DNA from: Parageobacillus thermantarcticus
GTDB lineage: Bacteria; Bacillota; Bacilli; Bacillales; Anoxybacillaceae
Assembly (NCBI RefSeq): GCF_900111865.1
Contig: NZ_FOJS01000008.1
Location: 1 to 64,000 of the forward strand
DNA: 64,000 nucleotides
Reading direction: 5' to 3'
Positions 25,740 to 36,369 of this stretch are shown piece by piece (the first letter of the stretch is position 1; each line of letters starts with the position of its first letter). Both the position numbers and the translations under genes were made by a program. Under the pieces are notes generated by a model. It saw only the letters and a list, made by a program, of their open reading frames with translations. It was not told the origin of the DNA and searched no databases.

Positions 25740-27041
25740 TTAATAAATCGGCGTATTGTCTTTTGACACGTTTTCCAAAATCTCTTTCACACGCGCGAGG
25801 AAGCGGCCGCAAATGAGGCCGTCCAAAACGCGATGGTCAAGCGATAAACATAAGTTGACCATGTCGCGGATGGCGATCATCCCGTCTTTGACAACTGGGC
25901 GTTTGACGATCGATTCGACTTGCAAAATCGCCGCTTGCGGATAATTGATGATGCCCATCGATTGCACCGAGCCGAACGTGCCGGTGTTGTTCACCGTAAA
26001 CGTGCCGCCTTGCATATCTTCCGGACGGAGCCTGCCAGCGCGCGCCTTTGCCGCCAGTTCAGCGATTTCACGAGCGATGCCTTTAATGGATTTTTCGTCG
26101 GCATGTTTAATGACAGGCACGAATAGCGCGTCGTCCGCGGCAACCGCGATCGAAATGTTGATGTCTTTTTTTTGCACGATTTTATCGCCCGCCCACATCG
26201 AGTTAAGCTGCGGGAATTCTTTCAACGCTTGCGCGACCGCTTTAACAAAGAAAGCGAAATACGTCAAATTGAAGCCTTCGCGTTTTTTAAACTCCTCTTT
26301 TATCGCATCGCGGTATGCCACTAAATTCGTCACATCGGCTTCGACCATCATCCAAGCGTGCGGCGCTTCATGCTTGCTGCGGAGCATGTTCGCGGCGATC
26401 GCTCTGCGCACCGGTGTGACCGGAATTTCGACATCTCCTGCATGAACAGGAACGCTTGGCGCCATCGGCTGTTGCAAAACAGCCGCTTGTTCCGCTTTTT
26501 TCGCTTCTTGCGCTAATGTTGGCTGCTGGGCAATCTGGAACGAAGCCGCTGGCTGCGCACTCGCTTTCGGGATATTTCCGGATTCGATTAGTTTTAACAA
26601 ATCTTTGCGCGTAATCCGTCCGTCCAATCCCGTCCCTTGGACTTGCGTGAGATCAATACTATATTCTCGGGCCAGGCGCAATACCGCTGGCGAGTAGCGC
26701 CCTTTCGCTTTTGCCGGTTTTTTCGGCTCCGGCCCTGCAGCTTGTTCCTCTTTTCGTGCCTCTTCTTGTTTTTCCCCCGTTTGTGCTTCTTGATCCAACG
26801 GTTCCACTTCGATTGTGCAAATGACCGCTCCTACTGGCATCGTTTCTCCTTCGCTGGCGACAATTTCTTTGATCACACCTGTAAATGACGAAGGGATTTC
26901 CGCGTTCACTTTATCCGTCATCACTTCGGCAATTGGGTCGTATTTGTTTACTTTGTCGCCGGCAGATACAAGCCATTTGCTAATCGTGCCTTCCGTGACG
27001 CTTTCACCTAGCTGAGGCATCGTAATTTGTTCGATTGCCAC
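25740..27041 (-). CDS. bkdB: Branched-chain 2-oxoacid dehydrogenase E2 (lipoyl acyltransferase)
   Basis: This 433-residue core subunit of the branched-chain complex has three parts. The N-terminal lipoyl domain has the modified lysine in VMTDKVNAEIPS (about residue 43). The peripheral-subunit binding domain lies near residues 115-155 (YSPAVLRLAREYSID). The acyltransferase domain has the catalytic HRVLDG motif (SLDHRVLDG) near the end. The start is GTG with AGGAGG 7 bases upstream. It is the last gene of the operon, 90 bases after bkdAB. Confidence 0.94.
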   Translation of the reverse strand: MAIEQITMPQLGESVTEGTISKWLVSAGDKVNKYDPIAEVMTDKVNAEIPSSFTGVIKEIVASEGETMPVGAVICTIEVEPLDQEAQTGEKQEEARKEEQAAGPEPKKPAKAKGRYSPAVLRLAREYSIDLTQVQGTGLDGRITRKDLLKLIESGNIPKASAQPAASFQIAQQPTLAQEAKKAEQAAVLQQPMAPSVPVHAGDVEIPVTPVRRAIAANMLRSKHEAPHAWMMVEADVTNLVAYRDAIKEEFKKREGFNLTYFAFFVKAVAQALKEFPQLNSMWAGDKIVQKKDINISIAVAADDALFVPVIKHADEKSIKGIAREIAELAAKARAGRLRPEDMQGGTFTVNNTGTFGSVQSMGIINYPQAAILQVESIVKRPVVKDGMIAIRDMVNLCLSLDHRVLDGLICGRFLARVKEILENVSKDNTPIY

Positions 27042-27131
27042 ATTATAACCTCCTATTCTCTCGGGTAAAAGCTATGTTTGAAAAATGGCATAGCTGGGCA
27101 AAATGAAAATAACCACCTTGATGTTCCTTCC

Positions 27132-28115
27132 TTAAAATGCCGCTAGATCGCGCATCGCTTTTTCCACTTTATCCGGGTTGACCATAAAAAATTTTTCCAT
27201 CGTCGGCGCATATGGCATCGCCGGAACATCCGGACCGGCAAGGCGCATAATTGGCGCGTCTAAATCAAACAAGCAATGTTCAGCGATAATCGCCGCCACT
27301 TCGCTTATAACGCTTCCTTCTTTGTTATCTTCCGTAATAAGCAGCACTTTGCCCGTTTTGCTTGCCGCTTCGATAATCGCTTCCTTATCTAGCGGATACA
27401 CGGTGCGCAAATCAAGAATGTGCGCGGAGATGCCGTCTTGCGCGACGCGTTCTGCCGCTTCGAGAGCGAAATGAACGCACAGTCCGTACGTAATCACGGT
27501 AATATCATCACCTTCGCGTTTAACGTCCGCTTTGCCGATCGGCAATACGTAATCGTCTTCCGGCACTTCGCCTTTAATTAAGCGATACGCGCGTTTATGC
27601 TCAAAGAAAAGAACCGGATCTTCATCGCGAATGGCCGCTTTTAACAATCCTTTGACATCATATGGCGTCGACGGCATGACGATTTTTAACCCTGGCTGGT
27701 TCGCAAAAATCGCTTCCACTGATTGCGAATGGTATAATGCGCCATGAACGCCGCCGCCGTAAGGAGCGCGAATGACGATCGGGCAGTTCCAGTCGTTGTT
27801 GGATCGGTAGCGAATGCGAGCAGCCTCCGAAATAATTTGGTTGACTGCAGGCATGATGAAATCAGCAAATTGAATTTCGGCAATCGGGCGCAAGCCGTAC
27901 ATCGCCGCGCCAATTCCGACACCAACGATCGCTGATTCCGACAGGGGAGTGTCGATGACGCGCTCTTCGCCGAACTGTTCATACAATCCTTGCGTCGCTT
28001 TAAATACCCCACCTTTTTTTCCAACGTCTTCCCCTAATACGAAAACGCGCGGGTCACGTTCCATTTCCTCGCGAATCGCCATCGTCACAGCATCAATATA
28101 AGAAATCACTGGCAT
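27132..28115 (-). CDS. bkdAB: Branched-chain 2-oxoacid dehydrogenase E1 beta
   Basis: This is a 327-residue transketolase-like subunit (pyrimidine-binding and C-terminal domains). It shows VFVLGEDVGKKGGVFKAT, TPLSESAIVGVGIGAAM and the loop RAPYGGGVHGALYHSQS typical of E1 beta. With BkdAA it forms the thiamine-diphosphate heterotetramer that decarboxylates 2-oxoacids from Leu, Ile and Val. It is 12 bases after bkdAA. Confidence 0.94.
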   Translation of the reverse strand: MPVISYIDAVTMAIREEMERDPRVFVLGEDVGKKGGVFKATQGLYEQFGEERVIDTPLSESAIVGVGIGAAMYGLRPIAEIQFADFIMPAVNQIISEAARIRYRSNNDWNCPIVIRAPYGGGVHGALYHSQSVEAIFANQPGLKIVMPSTPYDVKGLLKAAIRDEDPVLFFEHKRAYRLIKGEVPEDDYVLPIGKADVKREGDDITVITYGLCVHFALEAAERVAQDGISAHILDLRTVYPLDKEAIIEAASKTGKVLLITEDNKEGSVISEVAAIIAEHCLFDLDAPIMRLAGPDVPAMPYAPTMEKFFMVNPDKVEKAMRDLAAF

Positions 28116-28127
28116 TGTTTTTCCTCC

Positions 28128-29123
28128 TTACTTCTCCGCGTATACGTACTTTAAGGCATCCTCCGGTTCCGCGTACGGCGCCCTTTCAGCGTAGTCGGTC
28201 GCTTCATCGACCTGTTTCATGACACGATCGTGAATTTCTTTTTCTAGTTCGTCTGTCAACACGCCGACTTCTTTTAAATATTTCGCAAACGAAATAATCG
28301 GATCTTTGGCGCGCGCTTCAGCAAGCTCTTCTTCGGAACGGTATGCACGTTGATCGTCGTCGGAAGAATGCGAAGTTAAACGATAGGTAACCGTTTCAAT
28401 TAATGTCGGTCCTTCGCCGCGACGAGCGCGGTCAGCCGCTTCTTTAACGACTTTGTATACTTCAAGCGGGTCGTTTCCGTCTACCGTATAGCCCGGCATG
28501 CCGTAACCGATGGCGCGGTCCGATACTTTTTCGCACGCTAATTGTTTAGAAATTGGCACAGAAATCGCGTATTTGTTATTTTCGCACATAAAAATAACAG
28601 GAAGCTTATGGACGCCGGCAAAGTTTGCACCTTCGTGGAAGTCTCCTTGGTTCGATGACCCTTCGCCGAACGTGACAAACGCGATAAAATCTTTCTTTTC
28701 CATTTTCGCCGCCAGCGCGATGCCGACCGCATGCGGCACTTGCGTCGTTACTGGAGATGAGCCGGTGACGATGCGGTTTTTCTTTTTCCCGAAGTGACCC
28801 GGCATTTGCCGTCCTCCAGAGTTTGGATCTTCCGCTTTCGCAAACGCGGATAGCATTAACTCTTTCGGCGTCATGCCAAATGTTAAAACAACGCCCATAT
28901 CGCGGTAGTAAGGCAACACATAATCTTTCGTGCGGTCAAGGGCAAACGCCGCGCCGACTTGCGCCGCTTCTTGCCCTTGGCAAGAGATAACGAACGGAAT
29001 TTTTCCAGCGCGGTTTAATAACCACATGCGCTCATCGATTTTCCGAGCCAACAACATCGTTTCATACATTTGCAATACCGTCTCATCGCTTAAGCCTAGC
29101 GCTTTGTGTCGATTTTCCGCCAT
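28128..29123 (-). CDS. bkdAA: Branched-chain 2-oxoacid dehydrogenase E1 alpha
   Basis: This 331-residue subunit has the thiamine-diphosphate motif GEGSSNQGDFHEGANFAGVH...CENN (GDGx25-30N type) in the middle and the phosphorylation-loop region SHSSDDDQRAYRS near residue 250. The N-terminal LLARKIDERMWLLNRAGKI segment is typical of BCKDH-type E1 alpha. It works with BkdAB. ATG 29123 follows a good AGGAGG-like site. Confidence 0.94.
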   Translation of the reverse strand: MAENRHKALGLSDETVLQMYETMLLARKIDERMWLLNRAGKIPFVISCQGQEAAQVGAAFALDRTKDYVLPYYRDMGVVLTFGMTPKELMLSAFAKAEDPNSGGRQMPGHFGKKKNRIVTGSSPVTTQVPHAVGIALAAKMEKKDFIAFVTFGEGSSNQGDFHEGANFAGVHKLPVIFMCENNKYAISVPISKQLACEKVSDRAIGYGMPGYTVDGNDPLEVYKVVKEAADRARRGEGPTLIETVTYRLTSHSSDDDQRAYRSEEELAEARAKDPIISFAKYLKEVGVLTDELEKEIHDRVMKQVDEATDYAERAPYAEPEDALKYVYAEK

Positions 29124-29146
29124 CGAGACAACCTCCTTTTATTCGC

Positions 29147-30568
29147 TTAAAAATGAATCGCGTTTCCATCAACGGCAAGCGCCGCTTCCGCCATCGCCTC
29201 CGACAACGTCGGATGCGGATGAATCGCATGCGCCACCTCCCACGGCGTCGCATCCAATACGCGCGCGAGCCCCGCCTCGGAAATCATATCGGTGACATGT
29301 GGGCCGACCATATGAACGCCAAGCAAGTCGTTCGTTTTTTGATCGGCAACGATTTTTACGAACCCTTCCGCTTCGCCAAACACGAGCGCTTTGCCAATCG
29401 CTTTAAACGGAAATTTGCCGACTTTTACTTCATAACCTTTTGCTTTCGCTTCTTCTTCCGTCAAGCCGACGCTGGCGACTTCCGGACGGCTGTAGACGCA
29501 TTTTGAAACCATTGTATAGTCGATCGGGAATGGATTTTGGCCGACGATATGCTCGACAGCGACGATTCCTTCGTGGGACGCTACGTGTGCCAGTTGCAAG
29601 CCGCCGATCACATCGCCAATCGCATAAATATGCGGCTCTTTCGTTTGGTAAAACTCGTTCGTTTGAATAACCCCATTTTCTATGACAATATCTGTATTTT
29701 CCAGGCCGATTCCTTCAATGTTTGCTTGACGCCCGATGCAAACAAGCATTTTTTCCGCTGTAAACGTTTTTTGCTCGCCTTGATGTTCTGCTCTAATCGT
29801 GACTCCACTTCCTTTTTCCAATGTCTCTGGAAGCACTTTTGCTTCTGTCATAACCGTAATGCCGCGGCGTTTCAGCAGTTTTTCTACTTCCTTTGATACG
29901 TCACGGTCTTCGGATGGCAAAATGCGGTCCGCATATTCCAACACCGTCACTTCTACTCCAAAATCATTAAGCATCGATGCCCATTCAATGCCGATGGCAC
30001 CGCCACCGACGATAATAATAGAAGAAGGAAGTGTTTCCATTTGCAGCGCTTCATCCGAAGTGATGACAAACTCTCCGTCAATTTCCAGCCCTGGCAGCGT
30101 CCGCGGGCGCGAACCTGTGGCGATGATGACGTTTTTCGGGACAAGCATTTCATTTTCTGTCCCATCGTTCATTTCCACGGAAATCGTTCCCGGCATCGGC
30201 GAAAAAATCGACGGGCCTAAAATGCGGCCGAAGCCTGCGTATACGTCAATCTTTCCTTTTTTCATCAAGTGCCGAACACCTTTATACAGCTGTTCAACAA
30301 TGGCAGACTTGCGCGCTTGCACCTTCGCAAAATCGAGACGTACATCGCTCGCAATGACACCAAACGCCTCGCTATTTTTCGTTTGTGCGTATACTTCGGC
30401 GCTGCGCAGCAACGCCTTGCTTGGGATGCAGCCGGCATGAAGACAAGTTCCGCCTAATTTGCCTTTTTCGACAACCGCCGTTTTCAATCCTAATTGCGAG
30501 GCGCGAATCGCAGCAACATAGCCGCCTGTACCGCCGCCCAATATGACGAGGTCATACTCTTTTGCCAT
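29147..30568 (-). CDS. lpdV: Dihydrolipoyl dehydrogenase (E3)
   Basis: This 473-residue flavoprotein reoxidises lipoamide for the Bkd complex. It has the FAD motif GGGTGGYVAAI (residues 11-21), the redox disulfide GGTCLHAGCIPSK (Cys about 42 and 47), the NAD motif VGGGAIGIEWASML and the C-terminal HPHPTLSEA with the catalytic His-Glu. Its operon position marks it as the LpdV isoform rather than the pyruvate dehydrogenase E3. It lies 14 bases from buk and 23 from bkdAA. Confidence 0.94.
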   Translation of the reverse strand: MAKEYDLVILGGGTGGYVAAIRASQLGLKTAVVEKGKLGGTCLHAGCIPSKALLRSAEVYAQTKNSEAFGVIASDVRLDFAKVQARKSAIVEQLYKGVRHLMKKGKIDVYAGFGRILGPSIFSPMPGTISVEMNDGTENEMLVPKNVIIATGSRPRTLPGLEIDGEFVITSDEALQMETLPSSIIIVGGGAIGIEWASMLNDFGVEVTVLEYADRILPSEDRDVSKEVEKLLKRRGITVMTEAKVLPETLEKGSGVTIRAEHQGEQKTFTAEKMLVCIGRQANIEGIGLENTDIVIENGVIQTNEFYQTKEPHIYAIGDVIGGLQLAHVASHEGIVAVEHIVGQNPFPIDYTMVSKCVYSRPEVASVGLTEEEAKAKGYEVKVGKFPFKAIGKALVFGEAEGFVKIVADQKTNDLLGVHMVGPHVTDMISEAGLARVLDATPWEVAHAIHPHPTLSEAMAEAALAVDGNAIHF

Positions 30569-30582
30569 AACGTTTCTCCTTT

Positions 30583-31695
30583 CTATCGCAAAACGGTCGC
30601 TGTCGCGAATTTTCCGCTCGGATATACTTTTTCTTTTTCTTCTCCGAGCAAGACACGCAGCGCTCCCTCGGCAAGCGCCTGCAGTTCGTTTTCGCCTGGG
30701 TGAACGATGACATCAGCGATCCAGTCCACTCGATCGATAATTTCTTTCACAAATTGCTTTCCGTATGCAAGTCCGCCTGTCAAAATGATCGCATCAACGT
30801 TTCCCGCCAACACGGCGCTTGCCGCACCAATTTCTTTTGCTACTTGATATGCCATTGCGCGATAGACAAGCTTTGCCTTTTCATCGCCCGCTTCGATCAT
30901 TTTTTCGACTTTTACCGCATCGTTCGTGCCAAGATAACTAACGAGTCCGCCTTTTCCGACGAGCATGTTCATTATTTCATCGCGATCATACTCTCCTGAG
31001 AAGCATAACGAAACGAGATCTCCCGCGGGCACCGTGCCGGCTCGCTCCGGGCTAAACGGACCTTCCCCGTCCAATCCGTTATTCACATCCACCACTCGCC
31101 CTTTTTTATGGACACCGACGGTAATTCCGCCGCCCATATGAGCAACGATCAAATTTAATTCTTCATATCGTTTCCCAAGCTGTTTGGCGACGCGGCGCGC
31201 CACCGCCTTTTGGTTTAACGCGTGGAAAATGCTTCTTCGTTCAATGAGCGCAAATCCGGAAATGCGGGCGATTGGTTCGAGTTCATCGACAACGACAGGG
31301 TCAACAATAAACGCGGGAATATTTAAAGCAGAAGCAATTTCATAGGCTAAAATTCCGCCGAGATTCGAAGCATGCACGCCGGAATACCCTTTTCGCAAAT
31401 CCTCAAGCATCTGCTTATTGACGCGGTACGTTCCCCCTTCAATCGGGCGCAACAGGCCGCCGCGGCCGCAGACAGCGCTTAATTTAGAAAGATTGATTCC
31501 TTCTTCGTCCAATGCGTCTAAAATCGTCTGTTTGCGAAATGCGTATTGATCGGCAACCGATTGATATTGCTGCAACGTTTCTAAGTCATGGCGGAGCGTT
31601 TTTTCCAAAATGGGGCGCTCATTATCAAACACGCCGATTTTTGTCGAGGTCGATCCAGGATTGATGGCTAAAATGCGAAACTTCTGCTCTTGCAA
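30583..31695 (-). CDS. buk: Butyrate (branched-chain acyl) kinase
   Basis: This 370-residue acetokinase-family enzyme makes ATP from acyl phosphates. It shows [13 protein letters not shown] at the N-terminus (nucleotide fold), [35 protein letters not shown] around the active site, and TGGLAYG. The start is TTG 31695 with GGAGGT 8 bases upstream. With Ptb it converts isobutyryl-, isovaleryl- and methylbutyryl-CoA to the free acids, which feed branched fatty-acid synthesis or are excreted. Confidence 0.93.
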   Translation of the reverse strand: MQEQKFRILAINPGSTSTKIGVFDNERPILEKTLRHDLETLQQYQSVADQYAFRKQTILDALDEEGINLSKLSAVCGRGGLLRPIEGGTYRVNKQMLEDLRKGYSGVHASNLGGILAYEIASALNIPAFIVDPVVVDELEPIARISGFALIERRSIFHALNQKAVARRVAKQLGKRYEELNLIVAHMGGGITVGVHKKGRVVDVNNGLDGEGPFSPERAGTVPAGDLVSLCFSGEYDRDEIMNMLVGKGGLVSYLGTNDAVKVEKMIEAGDEKAKLVYRAMAYQVAKEIGAASAVLAGNVDAIILTGGLAYGKQFVKEIIDRVDWIADVIVHPGENELQALAEGALRVLLGEEKEKVYPSGKFATATVLR

Positions 31696-31756
31696 CGATG
31701 GTTACCTCCATTCTGGCTGCGGAAGCGGAAAGGGATCCGCTTCCAATAGATTTCCA

Positions 31757-32860
31757 TTAACGACCGCGACGGCGGCTTAAAATATGGTGGCCGTTTTGCA
31801 AAAATTGGCTGCGAGACTTTCTCATCGTTTCAATTCGCTCTTCTGCGAGTCTGTCCGCCGCTTTGTACGTCGGGATGCCGTCACGTTTAGCAATCGCAAA
31901 TACTTTCTCAATATTATCATAAATTTGTTCAATTTTTTTCATCGCGCGCTCACGATTGTAACCGTACAATTCATCCGCGACGTTAATGACACCGCCCGCG
32001 TTAATCACGTAATCCGGAGCGTAAACGATCCCCATTTCATGAATGATATCGCCATGTCTTGGCTCTTTGAGCTGATTGTTCGCCGAACCAGCAATGACTT
32101 TCGCTTTTAATTGCGGAATCGTTTCATCGTTAATGATGCCGCCGAGCGCGCAAGGCGCAAAAATATCGCAATCGACACCGTAAATATCGTTCGGGTCCAC
32201 CGCTTTTGCGCCAAATTCTTCGACCGCCCGCTGCACCGCGTCTTTGTTGATGTCGGTAACGATCAGTTTTGCCCCTTCTTCATGAAGATGGCGGCATAAG
32301 TGGTACGCGACGCTTCCAACACCTTGCACAGCAACGACTTTTCCTTCGAGCGAATCGCTGCCAAACGCTTCTTTCGCTGCCGCTTTCATGCCGCGGTAAA
32401 CACCATAGGCAGTCGCCGGAGACGGATTTCCGGATGAACCGAATTCAGGGGAAATTCCCGTGACATAGTCGGTTTCTTGATAAATAATATCCATGTCTTC
32501 CACCGTCGTGCCGACATCCTCCGCCGTAATATAGCGGCCGTTTAACCCTTGAATAAAGCGGCCAAACGCGCGGAACATCGCTTCATTTTTGTCTTTGCGC
32601 GGGTCGCCGATAATAACGGTTTTTCCCCCGCCAAGGTTCAGTCCTGCTGCGGCGTTTTTGTAAGTCATGCCGCGCGCTAAACGAAGCGCGTCTTCAATCG
32701 CTGCTTCTTCCGATTCATACATCCACATGCGCGTGCCGCCTAACACCGGTCCGAGCGTCGTATCATGAATCGCGATAATCGCTTTTAGCCCTGACTCTTT
32801 ATCTTGGCAAAATAGCAATTGTTCATAATCGTATTTTTCCATATATTTAAAAAGTTCCAT
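31757..32860 (-). CDS. bcd: Leucine dehydrogenase
   Basis: This 367-residue NAD-dependent Glu/Leu/Phe/Val dehydrogenase deaminates branched-chain amino acids to their 2-oxoacids. The catalytic lysine region is [10 protein letters not shown]...[19 protein letters not shown] (Lys about 80), and the nucleotide fold is [17 protein letters not shown]. Its length agrees with thermophilic Geobacillus-type enzymes. ATG 32860 follows GAGGAGGA. It supplies the substrate of the Bkd complex encoded downstream. Confidence 0.95.
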   Translation of the reverse strand: MELFKYMEKYDYEQLLFCQDKESGLKAIIAIHDTTLGPVLGGTRMWMYESEEAAIEDALRLARGMTYKNAAAGLNLGGGKTVIIGDPRKDKNEAMFRAFGRFIQGLNGRYITAEDVGTTVEDMDIIYQETDYVTGISPEFGSSGNPSPATAYGVYRGMKAAAKEAFGSDSLEGKVVAVQGVGSVAYHLCRHLHEEGAKLIVTDINKDAVQRAVEEFGAKAVDPNDIYGVDCDIFAPCALGGIINDETIPQLKAKVIAGSANNQLKEPRHGDIIHEMGIVYAPDYVINAGGVINVADELYGYNRERAMKKIEQIYDNIEKVFAIAKRDGIPTYKAADRLAEERIETMRKSRSQFLQNGHHILSRRRGR

Positions 32861-32886
32861 AGTGATTCCTCCTCAACAATAGTCTT

Positions 32887-33786
32887 TTATTTCGATGCGG
32901 AGCAAACAGCAAGGGCTAATGAGTAAAGCTTGCTCTCTGCGGAATCGGCACGCGACGTAAGGACGATCGGCGCTTTTGCTCCAGCAATGATTGCGCCGAC
33001 TTTCGCGTTCGCAAAATAAACGAGCGATTTATACAGCATGTTTCCCGCTTCAATGTCCGGAACGAGCAAAATGTCTGCTTTTCCTGCAACTTCGCTATCA
33101 ATGCGCTTATGCTCGGCAGCCTTAAGCGAAACAGCGTTATCAAGCGCAAGCGGGCCGTCAATAACACAACCCTTTATTTGCCCGCGCTTTTGCATCATCG
33201 TCAATGCCGCAGCATCCATTGTTGCCGGCATGGATGGGTTCACTACTTCCACCGCTGCAAGCGCTGCTACTTTTGGCGTTTCAATACCAATCGCGTGGGC
33301 TATCGCAACCGCATTCGAAATAATTTGCGCTTTTTGCTCTAAATCAGGTGAAATATTCATCGCGGCATCAGTCACAATGATGAACCGATCGTAACCGGGG
33401 ACTTCAAATACCGCGACATGGGAAAGCACTTTCCCGATGCGCAAACCATATTCTTTGTTTAACACCGCTTTTAAAAGCGTGGCGGTCGGAACGTTTCCTT
33501 TCATAAGCACGTCCGCCTCATTTAAATGAACGGCTCTGACGGCAAGTTCAGCCGCTTGCATGGCAGAATTGACGTGAACGATTTGAATGTTGTCCAAATT
33601 GGCATAATTCTTTTGCTTTAACAGCTGCCAAATTTGTTCCCGATCCCCGTACAACACAAACCTTCCGAAATGGTGATCAAGCGCCATCGCCACCGCGTCG
33701 ATGACTTCTTCGTCCTCCGCTGCCGCGACAGCTACCGTTATATCGATGGATTTCGTAGCACGATCGATCAACGACTGCAGCTTCAT
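32887..33786 (-). CDS. ptb: Phosphate butyryltransferase (branched-chain acyl-CoA)
   Basis: This 299-residue phosphotransacylase of the PTB group shows LMKGNVPTATLLKAVL, the SHVAVFEVPGYDRFIIVTDAAMNISPD segment and the C-terminal AGAKAPIVLTSRADSAESKLYS, all family marks. It swaps CoA for phosphate on branched acyl groups, ahead of Buk. It is the first gene of the operon; its start lies about 50 bases after a consensus sigma-54 promoter. Confidence 0.94.
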   Translation of the reverse strand: MKLQSLIDRATKSIDITVAVAAAEDEEVIDAVAMALDHHFGRFVLYGDREQIWQLLKQKNYANLDNIQIVHVNSAMQAAELAVRAVHLNEADVLMKGNVPTATLLKAVLNKEYGLRIGKVLSHVAVFEVPGYDRFIIVTDAAMNISPDLEQKAQIISNAVAIAHAIGIETPKVAALAAVEVVNPSMPATMDAAALTMMQKRGQIKGCVIDGPLALDNAVSLKAAEHKRIDSEVAGKADILLVPDIEAGNMLYKSLVYFANAKVGAIIAGAKAPIVLTSRADSAESKLYSLALAVCSASK

Positions 33787-33833
33787 CTAATGCACCAACC
33801 TCTTTATAAAATTTGTCGAGTCACTTTACTAAA

Positions 33834-33850
33834 ATGCAAAAAACGTGCCA
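33834..33850 (-). promoter_or_regulatory. Sigma-54 (SigL) promoter of the bkd operon
   Basis: The minus strand reads TGGCAC, five bases (GTTTT), TTGCAT, an excellent match to the -24/-12 consensus with GG and GC in register. It lies between bkdR and ptb, and BkdR is an activator of this sigma factor. Confidence 0.93.
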
Positions 33851-33862
33851 ATAACAAACTTA

Positions 33863-33876
33863 TGAAAACGTTTTAT
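33863..33876. promoter_or_regulatory. Possible catabolite-response (cre-like) site
   Basis: The minus strand has a 14-base near-palindrome TAAAACGTTTTCA with flanking base that fits the cre pattern except one position. It sits about 15 bases upstream of the -24 element, where CcpA could hinder activation. A/T-rich chance matches are common. Confidence 0.35.
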
Positions 33877-33893
33877 TTTCTGTTCTCACCATG

Positions 33894-33922
33894 CAGTAAT
33901 TTGCATATCGCGCAAATTATTG
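33894..33922. promoter_or_regulatory. Inverted repeat, candidate BkdR upstream activating site
   Basis: TAATTTGC (33897-33904) and GCAAATTA (33912-33919) form a perfect 8-bp inverted repeat around a 7-base spacer. Pairing resumes with CA/TG beyond one mismatch. It lies about 45-70 bases upstream of the sigma-54 promoter and overlaps the bkdR stop codon. There is no T run, so it does not look like a terminator. Confidence 0.5.
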
Positions 33923-35983
33923 CGTGCTTTTTTTTGCAATTCCGTACTTCTCCAGCTTGTAATATAAATTGCGAATCGAAATGCCGAGCGCACGCGCCGC
34001 CGCGGTTTTATTGTTGTTATATTTCCGCAACGCTTGTTCGATGATTTTCGCTTCGTATTGCTCGATCATCTCGTGAAGAGGATGGATTTCCATTTCCTTT
34101 TCATGTTTATGAAAAGATGGGGATTCCTTCGAAATATCAAGCGGTGGAATATGATGAACATCGATCATCACTTCATTAAATTTCATAAAAATCATCGCTC
34201 GCCCTAATACGTTTTCTAATTCGCGAACATTTCCCGGCCAATCGTAAGACAATAAATAATCGAGCGCAGCCGGCGTCACCCCTTCGACATTGCGGCCGTA
34301 GTCTTGATTAAGCTTTTGAATTAAATGCCGGCATAGCGCGGGGATATCTTCTTTTCTCGCCCGCAACGGAGGAATATAAATTGGCATACGGTTTAATCGA
34401 TAGTATAAATCTTCGCGGAACGTTCCTTCCGCAATTGCTTTTTCTAAGTTGACATTTGTTGCCGCAATGACGCGAACGTTAATCGGAATCGGCTTCGTGC
34501 CGCCGACGCGAACGATTTCTCCTTCTTGCAGCACACGAAGCAACTTTGCCTGCGTATTGGCAGAAAGTTCGCCAATTTCATCAAGGAAAATACTTCCATT
34601 ATTCGCCTCTTCAAATAACCCGCGCTTTCCTCCTCTTTTCGCTCCGGAAAACGCTCCTTCTTCGTAGCCAAACAATTCGCTCTCTAATAGTGTTTCAGAA
34701 ATGGCCGCGCAATTCACGCGAATAAATTTGTTATATTTTCGATCACTCGCGTTATGAATCGCATGGGCGAACAATTCTTTCCCCGTGCCGGATTCGCCGC
34801 GAAGCAAAATGGTTGCCGGCGTTTTTGCCGCCAATTTTGCCTGCTCGATCGCTACCGTTATTTCCTCCGACGTCCCAATAATATCGGCAAATGAATATTT
34901 CGCTTCTAACGTGCGGATAATTTGCCTTGCTCGATTCAATTCGGCTGTGAGCCGTTGAATTTCCGAAACGTCATGAATCACACCAACGCTTCCTTTTAAT
35001 ACGCCGTCAACGATGATTGGCGCCGCATTCACCACGACATCACGGTTTTTCGGGCCAACTTTCATGCGCACGCCACGAATGGGCCGGCGCGTTTTTAGCA
35101 CTTGCATATGCACGCTTTCTCCTTCAGCGATGTCAGCAGTTGCTGGTTTGCCGATGACTTCTTCTTCCGATAGGCCGGTAATGCGCGTATAAGCGGGATT
35201 GATGAAAATGCCGTTGCCGTGCTCATCGACAACTGAAATCGCTTCTTCCGAGGAATGGATAATCGCCTCAAGCATGATGCGCATTTCTTTTAAATCCGTG
35301 ATTTCTTCCGCTAGCTTTACTAGTTCTGTAACGTCTTTAAAAACAGCCAGTGCGCCGATCAGTTTTCCCGTTTCATCCATCATCGGAATCCGTGTTGTAA
35401 TAATTTTTTTGCCATTTTTTAATTTTAATTCTTGATGAAATTCGGTTTGTTTCGTTTTTAACACTCGCGGCAATCCGCTCGCTGGAATAACTTCTAAAAT
35501 ATGTTTTCCAATGACTTCCTCTTTATCTACTTCCATCATTTCCGCAGCGCTATTATTCATATCCGTAATGTACGCAAATTCGTCAACGACAATCATTCCG
35601 TCATGCGCAGAATTAAAAATTAAGCCGCGTCGCGTTGTTTCGCTTTTCAGTTTCGCAATCAGCATTTCTTTTTCTTTGACAAGTTCGGCTATCATTGGCG
35701 CGACTGTTCCCGGAACAACGATTGTGTTTGGAGCGCATCGTTTGCGAATCTCCTCTAACACTTTCTGTTTTCCCGTCGCTTCAATAATAAGGTCTATTTC
35801 TTCGCTTATGAAAGCACGCCAGTCCGTTCCGGTTGGAATGTTTCGTTCTTTCGCCACTTTCATCCCGGGAGATTTTCCATCAATATCCACCACAGCGACA
35901 ATTTGAAACATAGCCGTTTGATCCAACAGCTTTAATAACGCCGTGCCTCCATTTCCAGCACCAACGATCAATACCTTTTTCAC
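33917..35983 (-). CDS. bkdR: Sigma-54-dependent activator BkdR
   Basis: This 688-residue regulator has an N-terminal Rossmann-like region ([17 protein letters not shown]), two PAS domains (about residues 125-350) and an AAA+ domain with Walker A GESGTGKE and Walker [13 protein letters not shown]-terminal Fis-type helix-turn-helix follows ([23 protein letters not shown]-like end). The sigma-54 contact loop is GAFSGA rather than the usual GAFTGA. GTG 35983 is chosen: it gives [10 protein letters not shown] and has GGTGAT upstream. It should switch on ptb-bkdB in response to branched-chain intermediates. Confidence 0.93.
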   Translation of the reverse strand: MKKVLIVGAGNGGTALLKLLDQTAMFQIVAVVDIDGKSPGMKVAKERNIPTGTDWRAFISEEIDLIIEATGKQKVLEEIRKRCAPNTIVVPGTVAPMIAELVKEKEMLIAKLKSETTRRGLIFNSAHDGMIVVDEFAYITDMNNSAAEMMEVDKEEVIGKHILEVIPASGLPRVLKTKQTEFHQELKLKNGKKIITTRIPMMDETGKLIGALAVFKDVTELVKLAEEITDLKEMRIMLEAIIHSSEEAISVVDEHGNGIFINPAYTRITGLSEEEVIGKPATADIAEGESVHMQVLKTRRPIRGVRMKVGPKNRDVVVNAAPIIVDGVLKGSVGVIHDVSEIQRLTAELNRARQIIRTLEAKYSFADIIGTSEEITVAIEQAKLAAKTPATILLRGESGTGKELFAHAIHNASDRKYNKFIRVNCAAISETLLESELFGYEEGAFSGAKRGGKRGLFEEANNGSIFLDEIGELSANTQAKLLRVLQEGEIVRVGGTKPIPINVRVIAATNVNLEKAIAEGTFREDLYYRLNRMPIYIPPLRARKEDIPALCRHLIQKLNQDYGRNVEGVTPAALDYLLSYDWPGNVRELENVLGRAMIFMKFNEVMIDVHHIPPLDISKESPSFHKHEKEMEIHPLHEMIEQYEAKIIEQALRKYNNNKTAAARALGISIRNLYYKLEKYGIAKKSTQ

Positions 35984-36117
35984 CTTATCACCGCTCTTTT
36001 CATTGTGCAAGTTTTTGCAGATATTTTTATCATAATTGTTTTTTCTTTGCTTGACAAATGGTGCCAAACCGTTATGATGGTTCATGAAGCGACTTTTTAA
36101 GCGAAAGGAATTCGATC

Positions 36118-36369
36118 GTGATGCTGCGGATCATCGCTCTTCTCATTTTAGTCATTCCCGGTTTGTTAGCCGCATTAGGCATTAAATGGATGCGTGACAC
36201 ATTATTCGGCATTTTGCATTCCCCATTTCCGTCTCTTTCCCTGCAATTTTTAGGCGGCTTTCTTTTATTTGCGGCCGGCTTGGCATTTATCGGGGGATTT
36301 ATTTTGCATCGTGACCGGAAACGAAACAAAGTCCAGCCGCGGTTTCAGAAAAAGAAAAAAACGCCCTAA
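36118..36369 (+). CDS. yqzF: YqzF-like DUF2627 membrane protein
   Basis: This 83-residue protein has two hydrophobic helices (residues 5-22 and 45-65) separated by [13 protein letters not shown] and ending in a lysine/arginine-rich tail. It matches the DUF2627/YqzF pattern and B. subtilis gene position. The function is unknown. The start is GTG 36118 or ATG 36121; AAAGGA suits the first slightly better. It is divergent from bkdR. Confidence 0.75.
   Translation: MMLRIIALLILVIPGLLAALGIKWMRDTLFGILHSPFPSLSLQFLGGFLLFAAGLAFIGGFILHRDRKRNKVQPRFQKKKKTP

Noticed and set aside
29799-30440. 213-codon plus-strand frame
   Set aside because: Antisense shadow of lpdV.
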